The position numbers and the translations under genes are program-made. From NCBI GenBank assembly GCA_016191555.1, contig JACPVX010000061.1, positions 1 through 46,322 of the forward strand: a DNA stretch of 46,322 nucleotides. Direction: 5' to 3'. The stretch is from Bacteroidota bacterium (lineage in GTDB: Bacteria > Bacteroidota > Bacteroidia > Cytophagales > Cyclobacteriaceae). Positions 9,029 through 17,367 of this stretch are shown here, one piece after another. The notes under the pieces are model-generated. The model had not been told where the DNA came from, ran no database searches, and saw only the letters and a program-made list of their open reading frames with translations. Every line of letters begins with the position of its first letter. Position 1 is the first letter of the stretch.

Positions 9029-11446
9029 TTACTCGCTCTTCAACACATCGGCCGGACTAATTCTTGAGGCTCTCAAAGTAAAATATCCCAACGTAATCCA
9101 GGCCGTTACGATCAGTGTGAATCCCGAACCCACAAACACGAGCGGATAAATACCAACCTGATAAACAAAATGATCCATCCATTGGTCCATCATCCACCAC
9201 GCCAATGGGGTAGCTAATAAAATGGCAAGCACGATTAACTTGGTAAAATCACGAAGCAACAACAACATCAGTCCGCTAACCGAGGCACCCAGAACCTTGC
9301 GGATGCCCACCTCTTTGGCCCGCTGACTGAACGAGAGCATGGCCATGCCAAGCAACCCGAAGCACGCAATGGCAATAGCAATAAAAGCAAATGTCCGGAA
9401 GATAATAGCGGTGCGCTCTTCCGATTCGTATTGTTGATTCAACCGATCATCCAAAAAGGTAAACTCAAATTCAAATGAATGCTCAAACAGCCGGTAAACG
9501 TCTTTCACTTTTGCCAGCGATTGTTCAAAGTCGTCCGTATCCAGTTTAAGAACCAAATGATTGTAGGCGGGGTATGGAACCATCAGCAAGGGCCTGATCG
9601 GATCGTGCAGCGATTGATAATGAAAATCCTTCACCACTCCAACCACCCGCCCAACGACAGGTCGGTCACCTTCAAAGGCGTACCAATGAATTTCTTTTCC
9701 CACAACAGATGAGCCGCCCAGCTGTCGGGCAGCCGTTTCATTGATAACAAACTTCATGTCAGGATCACTCGGTCGATCGTTAACTGTAAAATACCTGCCT
9801 TCCGCCAATTCCAGATTCATGGTTTTCATGAAATCGTAGTCCACAAAAACCTCTGACGTAGCGACACCTTCTTCGGGTGCATCCACCAAGGCGATGTCAT
9901 TTTGATTAAACTGTCCACCCATCATGTTGGATGTAGCTGAAACGGACGTGACACCCTTTACCCGGGCCAGCTCGGTTTTCAATGCCTCCATTCGCTCAGC
10001 TAAATCTTCATTCTTAATCGGGATCACGAGCACTTCTTCCTTGCTGAAGCCAAGATTTTTGTTTCGGATGAAATCGAGCTGATTGGAAATGATCATCGTG
10101 CCGGAGATGAGTATCATCGAAACAGCAAATTGAAAAACGATTAAGCCATTGCGCAGACGGTTGCCGCGATGGGAGGTCTGAAACTTGCCTTTCAAAATAC
10201 TTTGCGGTTGTATGGCGGATAGAACCACTGCAGGATAAATACCCGAGCCAACACCAATCAGGAGTGCTACCAACAGCAAGATGGGAAAGGTCTCCCAATA
10301 ATTCAGCGAAAGCACTTGACCCGTAAGGGAATTGTAAACAGGTAAACTAATCTCTACCAAGAGCACGGCAAATACCAACGACACGAGTGTGATCAAAACA
10401 GATTCGCCCATGAACTGGAGAGACAATTGTTGTCTGAGGGCGCCCATCGTTTTTCGGATTCCGATTTCCTTTGCGCGTTCCGCTGACTTCGCGGTCATCA
10501 GATTCATGAAGTTAATGCAGGCAATGAGCAACGTGAGCAATCCTGCCGCCCCCATGATATACACATACTCCCTGTTGCCATTGGACTCCAGCTCCCAGCG
10601 CAGATGCGATTTCAAGTGAATGTCTGTCACAGGCTCCACGCGGAAGCCAAAATTACTTGCCATCGCACTCCGGTAATATTCATCCGACCAATCAACGTAC
10701 TGGCGAACCCACGGCATCAACTTGGCTTCAAGCGCTTTGGGGTTAGCACCCGGTTTTAATCGTACATAATTAAAATGCCCGAAGTCTGCCCAGGTGTAGT
10801 ATTTATCTGCTGGATCAAACGATTTCTCTCGCACATAAGACACCAGCATATCGAAATGAAAATGCGATTGCTCGGGCACATCCTTGAAAACCGCCATCAC
10901 CTCCAGCAACACACTATCCGGATATACCACCAAATGTTTACCGATAGGATCTTGGCTGGCAAAATATTTTCTGGCGGTTGTTTCCGAAATCAAAATGCCA
11001 TTTACGTTTTTCAAGGCGCGCCTGGCATCTCCGCGCAGCACCGAAAATCCAAACACATCAAAAAAGGTAGTGTCAACAGCTAGTAAATTCTTTTCGTCAA
11101 AGCGAACACCATTGTCCGGGTTGCTGATGGAATAAATCGCGCGGGTTAAACCCGCGGCCCAGATGGGCGATAAACTCACGGCACTTTCCACTTCGGGGAA
11201 ATCAGTTGCCAATGCCTGCGCCATCGGGTGGGGTGTGCGTGTTTGTGGGTTCTCATCATTCCACGTGATGCGATAGAGGTTTTCGTGCTGAGGATAGAAT
11301 TGATCGTAACCCGTTTCATGTTTGATGTAGAGCGCAATCAGAAAAACACAGGCAATGCCGAGCGACAGACCACTTACGTTGATGATAGTGTGCAGCTTGC
11401 TTTTGGTAAGTGACCGAAGGGCAATCGTAAGGTAGTTGGTAAGCAT
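9029..11446 (-). CDS. FtsX/MacB-type ABC transporter permease
   Basis: An 805-residue membrane protein. The start is set at the ATG at 11444-11446 because MLTNYLTIALRSLTKSKLHT, then IINVSGLSLGIACVFLI, is the usual N-terminus of this family; an upstream ATG would add 48 unrelated residues. The order is: TM1, a large periplasmic domain (MacB_PCD-like, about 45-270), three TMs with AKEIGIRKTMGALRQQ, a second TM and periplasmic domain, then three TMs with QRAKEVGIRKVLGAS near the C-terminus. Cytophagales have many such duplicated FtsX permeases without a fused ATPase, acting in export or lipoprotein-related transport; no partner ATPase is nearby. It is one of only two minus-strand genes in the island. 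Confidence 0.92.
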   Translation of the reverse strand: MLTNYLTIALRSLTKSKLHTIINVSGLSLGIACVFLIALYIKHETGYDQFYPQHENLYRITWNDENPQTRTPHPMAQALATDFPEVESAVSLSPIWAAGLTRAIYSISNPDNGVRFDEKNLLAVDTTFFDVFGFSVLRGDARRALKNVNGILISETTARKYFASQDPIGKHLVVYPDSVLLEVMAVFKDVPEQSHFHFDMLVSYVREKSFDPADKYYTWADFGHFNYVRLKPGANPKALEAKLMPWVRQYVDWSDEYYRSAMASNFGFRVEPVTDIHLKSHLRWELESNGNREYVYIMGAAGLLTLLIACINFMNLMTAKSAERAKEIGIRKTMGALRQQLSLQFMGESVLITLVSLVFAVLLVEISLPVYNSLTGQVLSLNYWETFPILLLVALLIGVGSGIYPAVVLSAIQPQSILKGKFQTSHRGNRLRNGLIVFQFAVSMILISGTMIISNQLDFIRNKNLGFSKEEVLVIPIKNEDLAERMEALKTELARVKGVTSVSATSNMMGGQFNQNDIALVDAPEEGVATSEVFVDYDFMKTMNLELAEGRYFTVNDRPSDPDMKFVINETAARQLGGSSVVGKEIHWYAFEGDRPVVGRVVGVVKDFHYQSLHDPIRPLLMVPYPAYNHLVLKLDTDDFEQSLAKVKDVYRLFEHSFEFEFTFLDDRLNQQYESEERTAIIFRTFAFIAIAIACFGLLGMAMLSFSQRAKEVGIRKVLGASVSGLMLLLLRDFTKLIVLAILLATPLAWWMMDQWMDHFVYQVGIYPLVFVGSGFTLIVTAWITLGYFTLRASRISPADVLKSE

Positions 11447-11597
11447 AGGTCGATCCGAATCAGGTATCAATAAATACTTTAAATACCATGCCAAAAATAA
11501 ATGGCCGATGAGTGCGGATTTAGCCCATGTGTGAAGTTTAGATCCGTTCAGATACGTACATGCTTGCCCGATTTTGGAATGAAATGACAAGGTTGTA

Positions 11598-11619
11598 ATC
11601 CTAATTCAAACTACAACAC
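11598..11619 (+). repeat. T module remnant
   Basis: AATCCTAATTCAAACTACAAC is a slightly decayed T end followed directly by a P element. It is probably the other half of the spacer whose H module lies at 8994-9012. Confidence 0.5.
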
Positions 11620-11651
11620 TTTGCATCTGTGGGAGGGAAGAACGAGATTTG
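11620..11651 (+). promoter_or_regulatory. P element: TTTG-N20-GAGATTTG
   Basis: TTTG at 11620-11623 and GAGATTTG at 11644-11651, exactly 20 nt apart, with the GCATCTGTGGGAGGGAAG filler. It is 56 nt before the ATG at 11707. Confidence 0.6.
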
Positions 11652-11706
11652 TTAAAAGTTAAAAAAGAGATACGGCATGTGTGTGCAGTTAGCAAGGTAA
11701 ATATAC

Positions 11707-12216
11707 ATGGGGCAAAGATTGACAATACTATTACTACTCATCACTACAATTTCACATGGGCAACAACGTGACTTTGAATTAAGGAGCATAAAATTCGGTG
11801 GACTTGACTTCAGTACAACAAGAGAAGCAATAACTAAATCATTTGGAAAGGCAAAGAACGTTCAGACCAATTATCAATGTGGATTCTTCGTGAATAGCCA
11901 GGCCGGTGGACCCTATTACCAATTAGTTTACACCGACTTCAATTACATCGGTAGCGACAAAGAAAAGTTCTTTCTTCAGAATGTAAACTTTGACATCAAG
12001 GGCAGAATCAAAATCAACTACAACGACAAAGAATTATCCGGGAAGACAACGAAGGACGACTTTAGCAAGATATTTGGTGATTCAGCGAAAGAGTATTTTG
12101 AGAAGCACCTCCAAGAAAATAAATTAATGCTGTTTTCAAAGAAGAGTGACGATGGAGCAATATTCACCTTTAAAAACGGGCGACTTATAAGATTTGAGTA
12201 TTGGACTCCGTGTTAA
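11707..12216 (+). CDS. Secreted protein of unknown function
   Basis: A 169-residue protein with signal peptide MGQRLTILLLLITTISHGQ. The mature protein begins QRDFELRSIKFGGLDFSTTR and contains two G-x-(S/T)-T-x(5-6)-(S/K)-x-FG stretches (GLDFSTTREAITKSFGKA near 32-49, and GKTTKDDFSKIFGD near 115). This wording recurs in the lipoproteins at 24353 and 29593. It vaguely resembles the repeat of BamE/BLIP-like folds, but this is speculative. A single Cys at the C-terminus and another at about 59 could form a disulfide in the periplasm. Confidence 0.8.
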   Translation: MGQRLTILLLLITTISHGQQRDFELRSIKFGGLDFSTTREAITKSFGKAKNVQTNYQCGFFVNSQAGGPYYQLVYTDFNYIGSDKEKFFLQNVNFDIKGRIKINYNDKELSGKTTKDDFSKIFGDSAKEYFEKHLQENKLMLFSKKSDDGAIFTFKNGRLIRFEYWTPC

Positions 12217-12287
12217 CTAGCCAATTGCCCGAATGAGTAGTCTGTTCTTCTTTCAACATATGTACATAAAAAGCTAAGGACCGTGGG

Positions 12288-12680
12288 ATGAAAGCATTCG
12301 TACTATTTCCGACCATTTGTGTTTTTGTATTTACGTTCACTTTGATAAAGTTGAGCGGAATAACAGAATCAAGAAGCGTGCTACTACGATCGTTAATCGT
12401 GACGGCTGTGGTAGATCTACTGATGATCTGGTTTTCAGGCGAAGGATTTTTCTTGTATTATGGCAATTGGATTGGAATTTTGATACTAATCCCATGTTTC
12501 ACTTACCTGGGCAACACACTATTTAAAAACAACACTGACAAAATTAAATGGATAAGGATTTTGGGACTGACCATCTTTTCAACTGTATTGACAATTGTAA
12601 TTTTTGCGACTGTTATGTTTTTCTCATTTGCATACAACCCGATGGACCGCAAACCAAAGCAAGAATATCTTTTAAAGTGA
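12288..12680 (+). CDS. Four-TM membrane protein of unknown function
   Basis: A 130-residue protein with hydrophobic segments at about 4-22, 33-50, 56-75 and 88-115, the last ending in VMFFSFAYN. Short basic loops (RSVLLRS, NNTDKIKWIR) separate them and the tail is polar (DRKPKQEYLLK). Family not recognised. It follows the secreted 11707 product by 71 bp with no repeat module between, and precedes a lipoprotein by 34 bp, so these three may be co-transcribed from the P element at 11620. Confidence 0.75.
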   Translation: MKAFVLFPTICVFVFTFTLIKLSGITESRSVLLRSLIVTAVVDLLMIWFSGEGFFLYYGNWIGILILIPCFTYLGNTLFKNNTDKIKWIRILGLTIFSTVLTIVIFATVMFFSFAYNPMDRKPKQEYLLK

Positions 12681-12714
12681 GGGTAGAGCAATAACCGGGC
12701 AGGATTTTCTATCT

Positions 12715-13194
12715 ATGAAATTGGTAGCGCTAAATATTGTAATTATTATTTCATTGGCCAATTGCCAAAGTGAGAAATCGGCAGATGAAAAAACTGACCG
12801 AAATGGCCCAGAACAATCAGGCCAATTGACCATTCATAATGTAGGATTGAATTGGAGCGAAGTAATTCGCTGTAATTGCTTATTTGCTAAAACCGATGGT
12901 AATTACTGGAGAAAGGAGTTGTTTTTTGCCAGAGACAGTGTAGGCAACAATGGACTAATTCAAATAGGGGAGACTAATAGAGCGACATTAATTCCTATTT
13001 CGACTCCGTTGATCCAAAAATCCAAGGGACAAGAATGGACTGAGGTGTATAGCAATGATACATTGAAGATTACTCTGAGGGGTAAACCAATAAGGAGTAA
13101 GATTTTACATACCTATTCTTACCATGTGGCCTTTGAATTGATCCACAACGGTGACACCGTAAGGGACGAAATTATTGGACATTGTTCGTATTAA
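12715..13194 (+). CDS. Lipoprotein of unknown function
   Basis: A 159-residue protein. MKLVALNIVIIISLANCQSE has a lipobox (LANC), so Cys17 is the likely lipidation site, followed by a polar linker (SEKSADEKTDRNGPEQSGQ). The mature part has scattered aromatic and Cys residues (VIRCNCLF; final GHCSY). Not assigned to a family. Short spacing suggests an operon with 11707 and 12288. Confidence 0.78.
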   Translation: MKLVALNIVIIISLANCQSEKSADEKTDRNGPEQSGQLTIHNVGLNWSEVIRCNCLFAKTDGNYWRKELFFARDSVGNNGLIQIGETNRATLIPISTPLIQKSKGQEWTEVYSNDTLKITLRGKPIRSKILHTYSYHVAFELIHNGDTVRDEIIGHCSY

Positions 13195-13256
13195 TGATGA
13201 TGCGCAAGGTTTAAAGTAGCTATACACTTATACAAATATTGAACATGCTTTAAGGA

Positions 13257-13691
13257 ATGATCAGCATTACGGAAGAAGAGAAAATTGGAGCCAAAGTATC
13301 TTTGGCAATTTTATTGGTGGGAATGCTAGCCTTAATTTTGATTTTGACTGTGATGACAGGTGGACTAGTACACTTAATTTATTTCCCATTTGACTACTCC
13401 CTGTTCGTTCTCTTATTTGGAACAATCTTTTGGGGCTCAAGAGCAGGGAGTCAGATAATAAAGAAAAATAAGAATGACGACTGGACTGGGATCAAAACTG
13501 CGTTCCTTATCTTAATAACGTTTATCGTTTCCAGAATACCGTTGGACATGGACTTCCGGAATGCCCTCGATGACATTTGGACTTTTAGTAGATTTCTATT
13601 GGGCCTTTTTTGGGTAATCGGAACGATGGCAATTCCGGCAATAATTTATGGAATCCTTATCGGACGTGGAATAAAACGATATGCTCGCTAA
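13257..13691 (+). CDS. Three- to four-TM membrane protein of unknown function
   Basis: A 144-residue protein with hydrophobic spans at about 13-36, 38-62, 77-95 and 114-138 and a basic loop (RAGSQIIKKNKNDDW). No family recognised. The gene ends in the sequence CGCTAACAACAG, where the stop codon overlaps a GCTAACA motif like the left end of the attC-like spacers; a decayed H module, T module and P element follow. Confidence 0.78.
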   Translation: MISITEEEKIGAKVSLAILLVGMLALILILTVMTGGLVHLIYFPFDYSLFVLLFGTIFWGSRAGSQIIKKNKNDDWTGIKTAFLILITFIVSRIPLDMDFRNALDDIWTFSRFLLGLFWVIGTMAIPAIIYGILIGRGIKRYAR

Positions 13692-13718
13692 CAACAGCTC
13701 TTTCCTGGAAGATGCTCA

Positions 13719-13794
13719 GCCTCGGGACTGCGAGCCCCACCCACCACATCCCTTCTCACCATAATCCTACAAATCCTAATTCAGACAACAACAC
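13719..13794 (+). repeat. H (decayed) plus T spacer
   Basis: GCTCAGCCTCGGGACTGCGAGC is a decayed H hairpin. The T module then follows (AATCCTACAAATCCTAAT, TCAGACAACA), leading directly into the P element at 13795. Confidence 0.6.
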
Positions 13795-13826
13795 TTTGCA
13801 TCTGTGGCAGGGAAGAACGAGATTTG
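13795..13826 (+). promoter_or_regulatory. P element: TTTG-N20-GAGATTTG
   Basis: TTTG at 13795-13798 and GAGATTTG at 13819-13826, 20 nt apart. The transcribed leader contains ATAAGTGAAGTATGCGCAC, with an AAGTG/CACTT inverted repeat, before the ATG at 13895. Related leaders follow the P elements at 14651 and 17368. Confidence 0.6.
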
Positions 13827-13894
13827 TTGAAAGCATTAAAAGTAGATAAGTGAAGTATGCGCACTTTTTTGGATAGATTGGTAGGATAATTCAA

Positions 13895-14512
13895 ATGATA
13901 AAAAACGAGAACTTTCGAGAATGCAGAGAAATCTTACAAGGTTGTTTCCCTAAGAGTTTGATGACTGATGTAAAAGAAGTTTTGGATATTTTGCCATTTA
14001 GTACAAATGATGTCAAGCTTTCCGATGGGAAATTTTATAAAGGTGATAACCTGATTCATTCAACCTTAGTAACAGTTCAACTGGACAAGGAGGCTTTAAA
14101 TATTCCTTGCAGATTCTATTTCAACGAACCTGAACAAGAACAAGAAGTCACACTGACAGATACTCAGAAAGCAATAGTAAGCTGCATTTACTTAAGGCAC
14201 CATAACGGACGCTTAAGAGAAAGTCGGCTGAGAAAACTTCTAAATAATAATGACTATTGGATAGTGCCTTTTACTTTCCAACTTCTCGGAGAGTATGTAT
14301 TTGAAATCTTGCAGGTATTGGATAAACATATCAATGACAATAACATTGATAACTATCAAAAATTTGCAAGGGAGAATCCCATGTATTGGCAGCAGACTGA
14401 GAGTCGAATGATAAGTTATTGGAATGAATATTACAGGCGGACAAGATTTCCAATACTGAAGAATTACCTTGGCCAACAGATTGTGGACAGAATAAAGAAT
14501 GCAAACACATAA
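13895..14512 (+). CDS. Soluble protein of unknown function
   Basis: A 205-residue cytoplasmic protein without signal peptide or TM. The first half has a KFYKGDNLIHSTLVTVQLD beta region. The second half is helical (TDTQKAIVSCIYLRHHNGRL, then PFTFQLLGEYVFEILQVLD) with many aromatic residues. The style (small, acidic-aromatic, single) recalls immunity-type proteins, but no family was recognised. The P element and leader directly upstream show that it is its own expression unit. Confidence 0.8.
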   Translation: MIKNENFRECREILQGCFPKSLMTDVKEVLDILPFSTNDVKLSDGKFYKGDNLIHSTLVTVQLDKEALNIPCRFYFNEPEQEQEVTLTDTQKAIVSCIYLRHHNGRLRESRLRKLLNNNDYWIVPFTFQLLGEYVFEILQVLDKHINDNNIDNYQKFARENPMYWQQTESRMISYWNEYYRRTRFPILKNYLGQQIVDRIKNANT

Positions 14513-14556
14513 GGAAACGTTTATGACTTCTAAATTTACCGTAAGACTACGTCCGG

Positions 14557-14650
14557 ACAGAGTCTCCGCCCCGGTACTTTGCTTCAAACTCGAATGACCT
14601 TCTCACCACCCCACAATCCTACAAATCCAAACCCTGCCAACAACACCCTT
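14557..14650 (+). repeat. H plus T spacer
   Basis: ACAGAGTCTCCGCCCCGG, TACTTTGC is an H module with one arm decayed, followed by CAAACTCGAATG as in the 22879 copy. A T module follows (CACAATCCTACAAATCC...). The P element at 14651 completes the unit. Confidence 0.6.
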
Positions 14651-14682
14651 CTTGCATCTGTCGGAAGGAAGAACGAGATTTG
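14651..14682 (+). promoter_or_regulatory. P element: CTTG-N20-GAGATTTG
   Basis: CTTG at 14651-14654 and GAGATTTG at 14675-14682, 20 nt apart. The leader TAAGT...ACTTA lies at about 14703-14729. Confidence 0.5.
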
Positions 14683-14784
14683 TTAAAATGCAAACAAAAA
14701 TAGATTAAGTAAAATATACGCAACTTACTAAGTTAGAGCTTCGGCATATTCTTATGTTGTAGTAGTGGATATGCAAAGATCGAT

Positions 14785-15294
14785 ATGGCGACAATCAGAA
14801 CACGGACATACGAAAGTAAAAACAGTTATCAGGACGTGTTTACACGAGTTGGACTAGACGTGGAGAGTGTCGCGACCCTTACAAACCCTTTGTTTGGTAA
14901 CTTAACGGCAGATACCAATAAACCGTGGGTAGGGAATGCAAGTAGTAGTGATGGGACTTTTGAAATCCTACAGACTAATTCATCCGTTCTTCCCCTACGA
15001 TTTCTTGAAGGTAATTTTTTTGACATTTTCATTCATGGAGAAGTATCAGCGGATCATAACAAAACCGTAATTGATGTGAAGTTTAAATTAGGAGGGTTTT
15101 ATGTCATCGCCTTTTTACTCGCTTATATATTTCCAATAATGTTGATAATCCAGTTTATAAGTCATGGCGATTGGGACAGCATAAAGGGTCTGTCTTTTTG
15201 GTTTTTAGCCTTTGACGTTATCCCAACGCTATTATTGGTTGTACAACTTAACAGAACTGAAAACAAGGTGATCGACCTATTGGGAGCAGGGTAG
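14785..15294 (+). CDS. Two-TM protein with large N-terminal soluble part
   Basis: A 169-residue protein. Residues 1-105 are soluble (MATIRTRTYESKNSYQDVFT, then LEGNFFDIFIHGEVSADHNK and VIDVKFKLGG). Two TMs follow (about 107-127 and 137-153), then a short tail. The soluble-then-TM layout recalls uncharacterised Bacteroidota proteins that scale a signal from a beta-sandwich to the membrane, but no family is claimed. The gene is closed immediately by an attC-like site starting at 15295. Confidence 0.8.
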   Translation: MATIRTRTYESKNSYQDVFTRVGLDVESVATLTNPLFGNLTADTNKPWVGNASSSDGTFEILQTNSSVLPLRFLEGNFFDIFIHGEVSADHNKTVIDVKFKLGGFYVIAFLLAYIFPIMLIIQFISHGDWDSIKGLSFWFLAFDVIPTLLLVVQLNRTENKVIDLLGAG

Positions 15295-15414
15295 CACAAC
15301 GCCTGGAACAATGTAGTTACCGCTGGAAGTGCGGACCTGTGGTTCTTTAGTTATCTTTATCACCTTGGGCAGGGGGTACGTTTAACTAGCACCAGCAGTA
15401 TGCTCAGCGTTGTG
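15295..15414 (+). repeat. attC-like site with CACAACGC / GCGTTGTG ends
   Basis: The 120-bp spacer begins CACAACGC (15295-15302), one base after the upstream stop codon, and ends with its perfect reverse complement GCGTTGTG (15407-15414). The next gene starts 15 bp later. The pairing ends carry the AAC/GTT triplet that is invariant in integron attC sites. The inner sequence includes CCGCTGGAAGTGCGGAC (a GTCCGC-like stem). Integron origin is inference, because the strict RYYYAAC/GTTRRRY consensus is not met. Confidence 0.5.
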
Positions 15415-15429
15415 TACGAACTCATTATC

Positions 15430-15909
15430 ATGAACCGATATATTTATACAATTCTCCTGATAATTCTTGGACGAACAATTTCTGTAGGGTGTACTTGCAG
15501 CATACAGACTCTTGGAGAATTGAGAAAGTCTGAGTTGAAGAACTCTCAATTGATTTTGATAGCTGATGTTCTACCGACAACAGGACAAAGTCAGACTTAT
15601 AAAGTTAAAATTCTGGAAATCCTAAAAGGGGAGGCAGCCGACAGCATTCTAACAGGCAAGATTCTAAGTAGTTGTTCTCATTTTCCGTCAGAAGGTCGCT
15701 GGATAATTTACGCTCGGGATTTAAAAGATGGGGCTATCGAAATTCGACAATGCGGACTATCCCGACCAATTTTAAATCCAGACCGAGGACCGTTTATCAA
15801 ACGCTATTTGATTACCGATCGCGTTAAATCTTTAAAGCGAGCACAAAGAGATCTTCAACACGAGATTGATATACTCAGACGTAGAAAAATGAACCAACAC
15901 AAGACATAA
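15430..15909 (+). CDS. Secreted Cys-x-Cys protein, possibly NTR/TIMP-like
   Basis: A 159-residue protein. The start is placed at ATG 15430 (MNRYIYTILLIILGRTISVG) rather than an in-frame ATG at 15400, because 15400 lies inside the attC-like site. The signal peptide ends near Gly20, and the mature protein would begin CTCSIQTLGELRKSELKN. A CxC at the mature N-terminus, a VLPTTGQSQTYKVKILEILKG strand pair and later cysteines (SSCSHF, RQCGLS) fit an OB-fold NTR/TIMP-like module. Alternatively Cys21 is lipidated. Cleavage type and fold are uncertain. Confidence 0.8.
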   Translation: MNRYIYTILLIILGRTISVGCTCSIQTLGELRKSELKNSQLILIADVLPTTGQSQTYKVKILEILKGEAADSILTGKILSSCSHFPSEGRWIIYARDLKDGAIEIRQCGLSRPILNPDRGPFIKRYLITDRVKSLKRAQRDLQHEIDILRRRKMNQHKT

Positions 15910-16005
15910 TGTTTTTAGAACATGAACAGTGGAAAGTTGCTATGGCAGCAACTGGCTTTAGTCAATCGTTGTTATAACCTTTTCTGAACAAAGCATCAAC
16001 TTCAA

Positions 16006-16368
16006 ATGATAAGAAGAGAATTAATAAGAAAACTTTTGTTGACCAGCCATCTAAGTGTACCCGAACGACAAATGTTTAAAGACCACCCAATTACAATTGA
16101 AGAGGCCAAAGAAATAGTAAAAGAAGAATTAGCAAAACACAAATTCTTTCCGCCAATAACAGACTCCTGGGATAATAGCAGATTTTACTTTGATGGACTA
16201 GTAATTGAAGAACGCGGGTCTAAATACGTGCTTCACGAACAAGCATCGGGGGCGACTATGAATTTAATTTTCGATAAGGAAGATGTTTTTGAAAGTATTG
16301 ATGAGATAATTGAAAAGTATTTCCGTTCCAGTAATATGGACATTGACGGAATGAAGATTATCGAATGA
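16006..16368 (+). CDS. Small soluble protein of unknown function
   Basis: A 120-residue cytoplasmic protein. A helical N-terminus (MIRRELIRKLLL...), then PITIEEAKEIVKEELAKHKF, then a beta part (RFYFDGLVIEERGSKYVLHE) and an acidic helix (KEDVFESIDEIIEKYF). The acidic two-part layout is common among immunity proteins of polymorphic toxins, but no family is recognised. A 96-bp gap lies upstream; it includes a GTTGCT/AGCAAC hairpin at 15937-15953 with no U-tract. Confidence 0.78.
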   Translation: MIRRELIRKLLLTSHLSVPERQMFKDHPITIEEAKEIVKEELAKHKFFPPITDSWDNSRFYFDGLVIEERGSKYVLHEQASGATMNLIFDKEDVFESIDEIIEKYFRSSNMDIDGMKIIE

Positions 16369-16394
16369 AAAAACCAGATGCAATATTTTAATCC

Positions 16395-16478
16395 AACATC
16401 CTTCGTCACTTACCCCATAATCCAACAATCCCATAATCCCATAATCCTACAAATCCTAATTCAGACAACACCACTTTG
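16395..16478 (+). repeat. T module with truncated P element
   Basis: AATCC words (AATCCAACAATCCC, ATAATCCTACAAATCCTAAT), then TCAGACAACACCACTTTG, then CATCTGTGGGAGGGAAG. The 3' half of the P element (GAGATTTG) is missing; the sequence switches to unrelated DNA at about 16497. Confidence 0.6.
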
Positions 16479-16507
16479 CATCTGTGGGAGGGAAGAAATA
16501 GTATCCA

Positions 16508-16538
16508 TTTGCAATGACACTGTGTTGAGCTAAATTTG
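16508..16538 (+). promoter_or_regulatory. Canonical Bacteroidota promoter TTTG-N19-TAAATTTG
   Basis: TTTG at 16508-16511, 19 nt, and TAAATTTG at 16531-16538 match the -33/-7 consensus in full. The ATG at 16560 is 21 nt downstream. This is the one place where the P repeat lost its own -7 half, and a full promoter lies directly after the break. Confidence 0.65.
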
Positions 16539-16559
16539 TGTGTGATAAAAGCAATTTAA

Positions 16560-17237
16560 ATGAGTTGGACTGACAATCAGATAATACTAAATCAACGACC
16601 CACGATGGCGAGTCGTGATTTATTTCAGGCAGTTTGTGACGAAATTGCTAAACATTATGAGACAAAGGGATTTAAATATTCAAGGTCGAAGGCAGTTATA
16701 ACCTATCATGACGATGAAATTAGACTTGTGGTGGGTTTTAGTTCAAGTAGGTCAAATACAGCTGGAAGTCATATTACTTTAGAAATTTTACCGGCTATTT
16801 ATTCTCTTGAGATAATACGGCAGAATAAGTCAACCATTACGTCAACAATCGCGAAAGGATTAATTTTGAGTCATATCGATTTCTTTACTCATAAAAACAG
16901 CTCTAAGACGGATAAGAAAATCGTAAGGCAGATTTATGGTGACGTTGTAGAACTTGAGCCAATGTCAGCATTTGATGCTGGAATTAGAGATAATCATTAC
17001 TGTAATATCTGGGGTATTGACGAAAATAAATTTGCGAAAATTCTGGCATTCATAGATGGCAAAATCATACCCATGATAGACGTTGTTAAGAATGAAGACG
17101 AGATCATTAAATTTATTGAAGACAAACCAAGTTATCTCTATGCAAGTCTGAAAGGACAAGGAGTCAATTCTGATTTTGTATCTTATTGCAATCTTAAGTT
17201 CCCGGGCTTAAAAATAGAAGAACGACTGAGCAGATAA
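16560..17237 (+). CDS. Soluble protein of unknown function
   Basis: A 225-residue cytoplasmic protein. The N-terminal block (MASRDLFQAVCDEIAKHYET, then KGFKYSRSKAVITYHDDEIR) is helix plus strand and is followed by a beta block (VVGFSSSRSNTAGSHITLEI). The middle and C-terminal half mix helices and strands (WGIDENKFAKILAFIDGKII). This arrangement resembles DUF4304-type or other uncharacterised proteins, but it is not assigned. An alternative start at Met16 (MASRDLF) is possible; the upstream ATG is kept because it sits right after the canonical promoter. Confidence 0.8.
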   Translation: MSWTDNQIILNQRPTMASRDLFQAVCDEIAKHYETKGFKYSRSKAVITYHDDEIRLVVGFSSSRSNTAGSHITLEILPAIYSLEIIRQNKSTITSTIAKGLILSHIDFFTHKNSSKTDKKIVRQIYGDVVELEPMSAFDAGIRDNHYCNIWGIDENKFAKILAFIDGKIIPMIDVVKNEDEIIKFIEDKPSYLYASLKGQGVNSDFVSYCNLKFPGLKIEERLSR

Positions 17238-17242
17238 TGGTA

Positions 17243-17366
17243 CACCCAACCCTTTCTCTCCACCCAATAATCCTGTCAATCCTCCAATCCTACAAACCCT
17301 AATTCAGACAGCGTGCAGTCTACCCGTCTCGCAACTCACACCCCATTAACTATTAACAATTAACTT
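17243..17366 (+). repeat. T plus A spacer
   Basis: The T module (AATAATCCTGTCAATCC...AAACCCTAATTCAGACAGC) is followed by CAGTCTACCCGTCTCGCAAC and then the A module, an ATTAAC tandem (CATTAACTATTAACAATTAAC), which runs into the P element at 17368. A similar long form is at 29391-29581. Confidence 0.6.
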
Positions 17367-17367
17367 T

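Noticed and set aside
11446..11590. Longer N-terminus for the FtsX permease
   Set aside because: The 48 extra residues are unlike the family, which starts at MLTNYL; the inner ATG is used.
15937..15953. GTTGCT / AGCAAC hairpin as a terminator
   Set aside because: Six-bp stem with no following T-tract; kept only as a remark.
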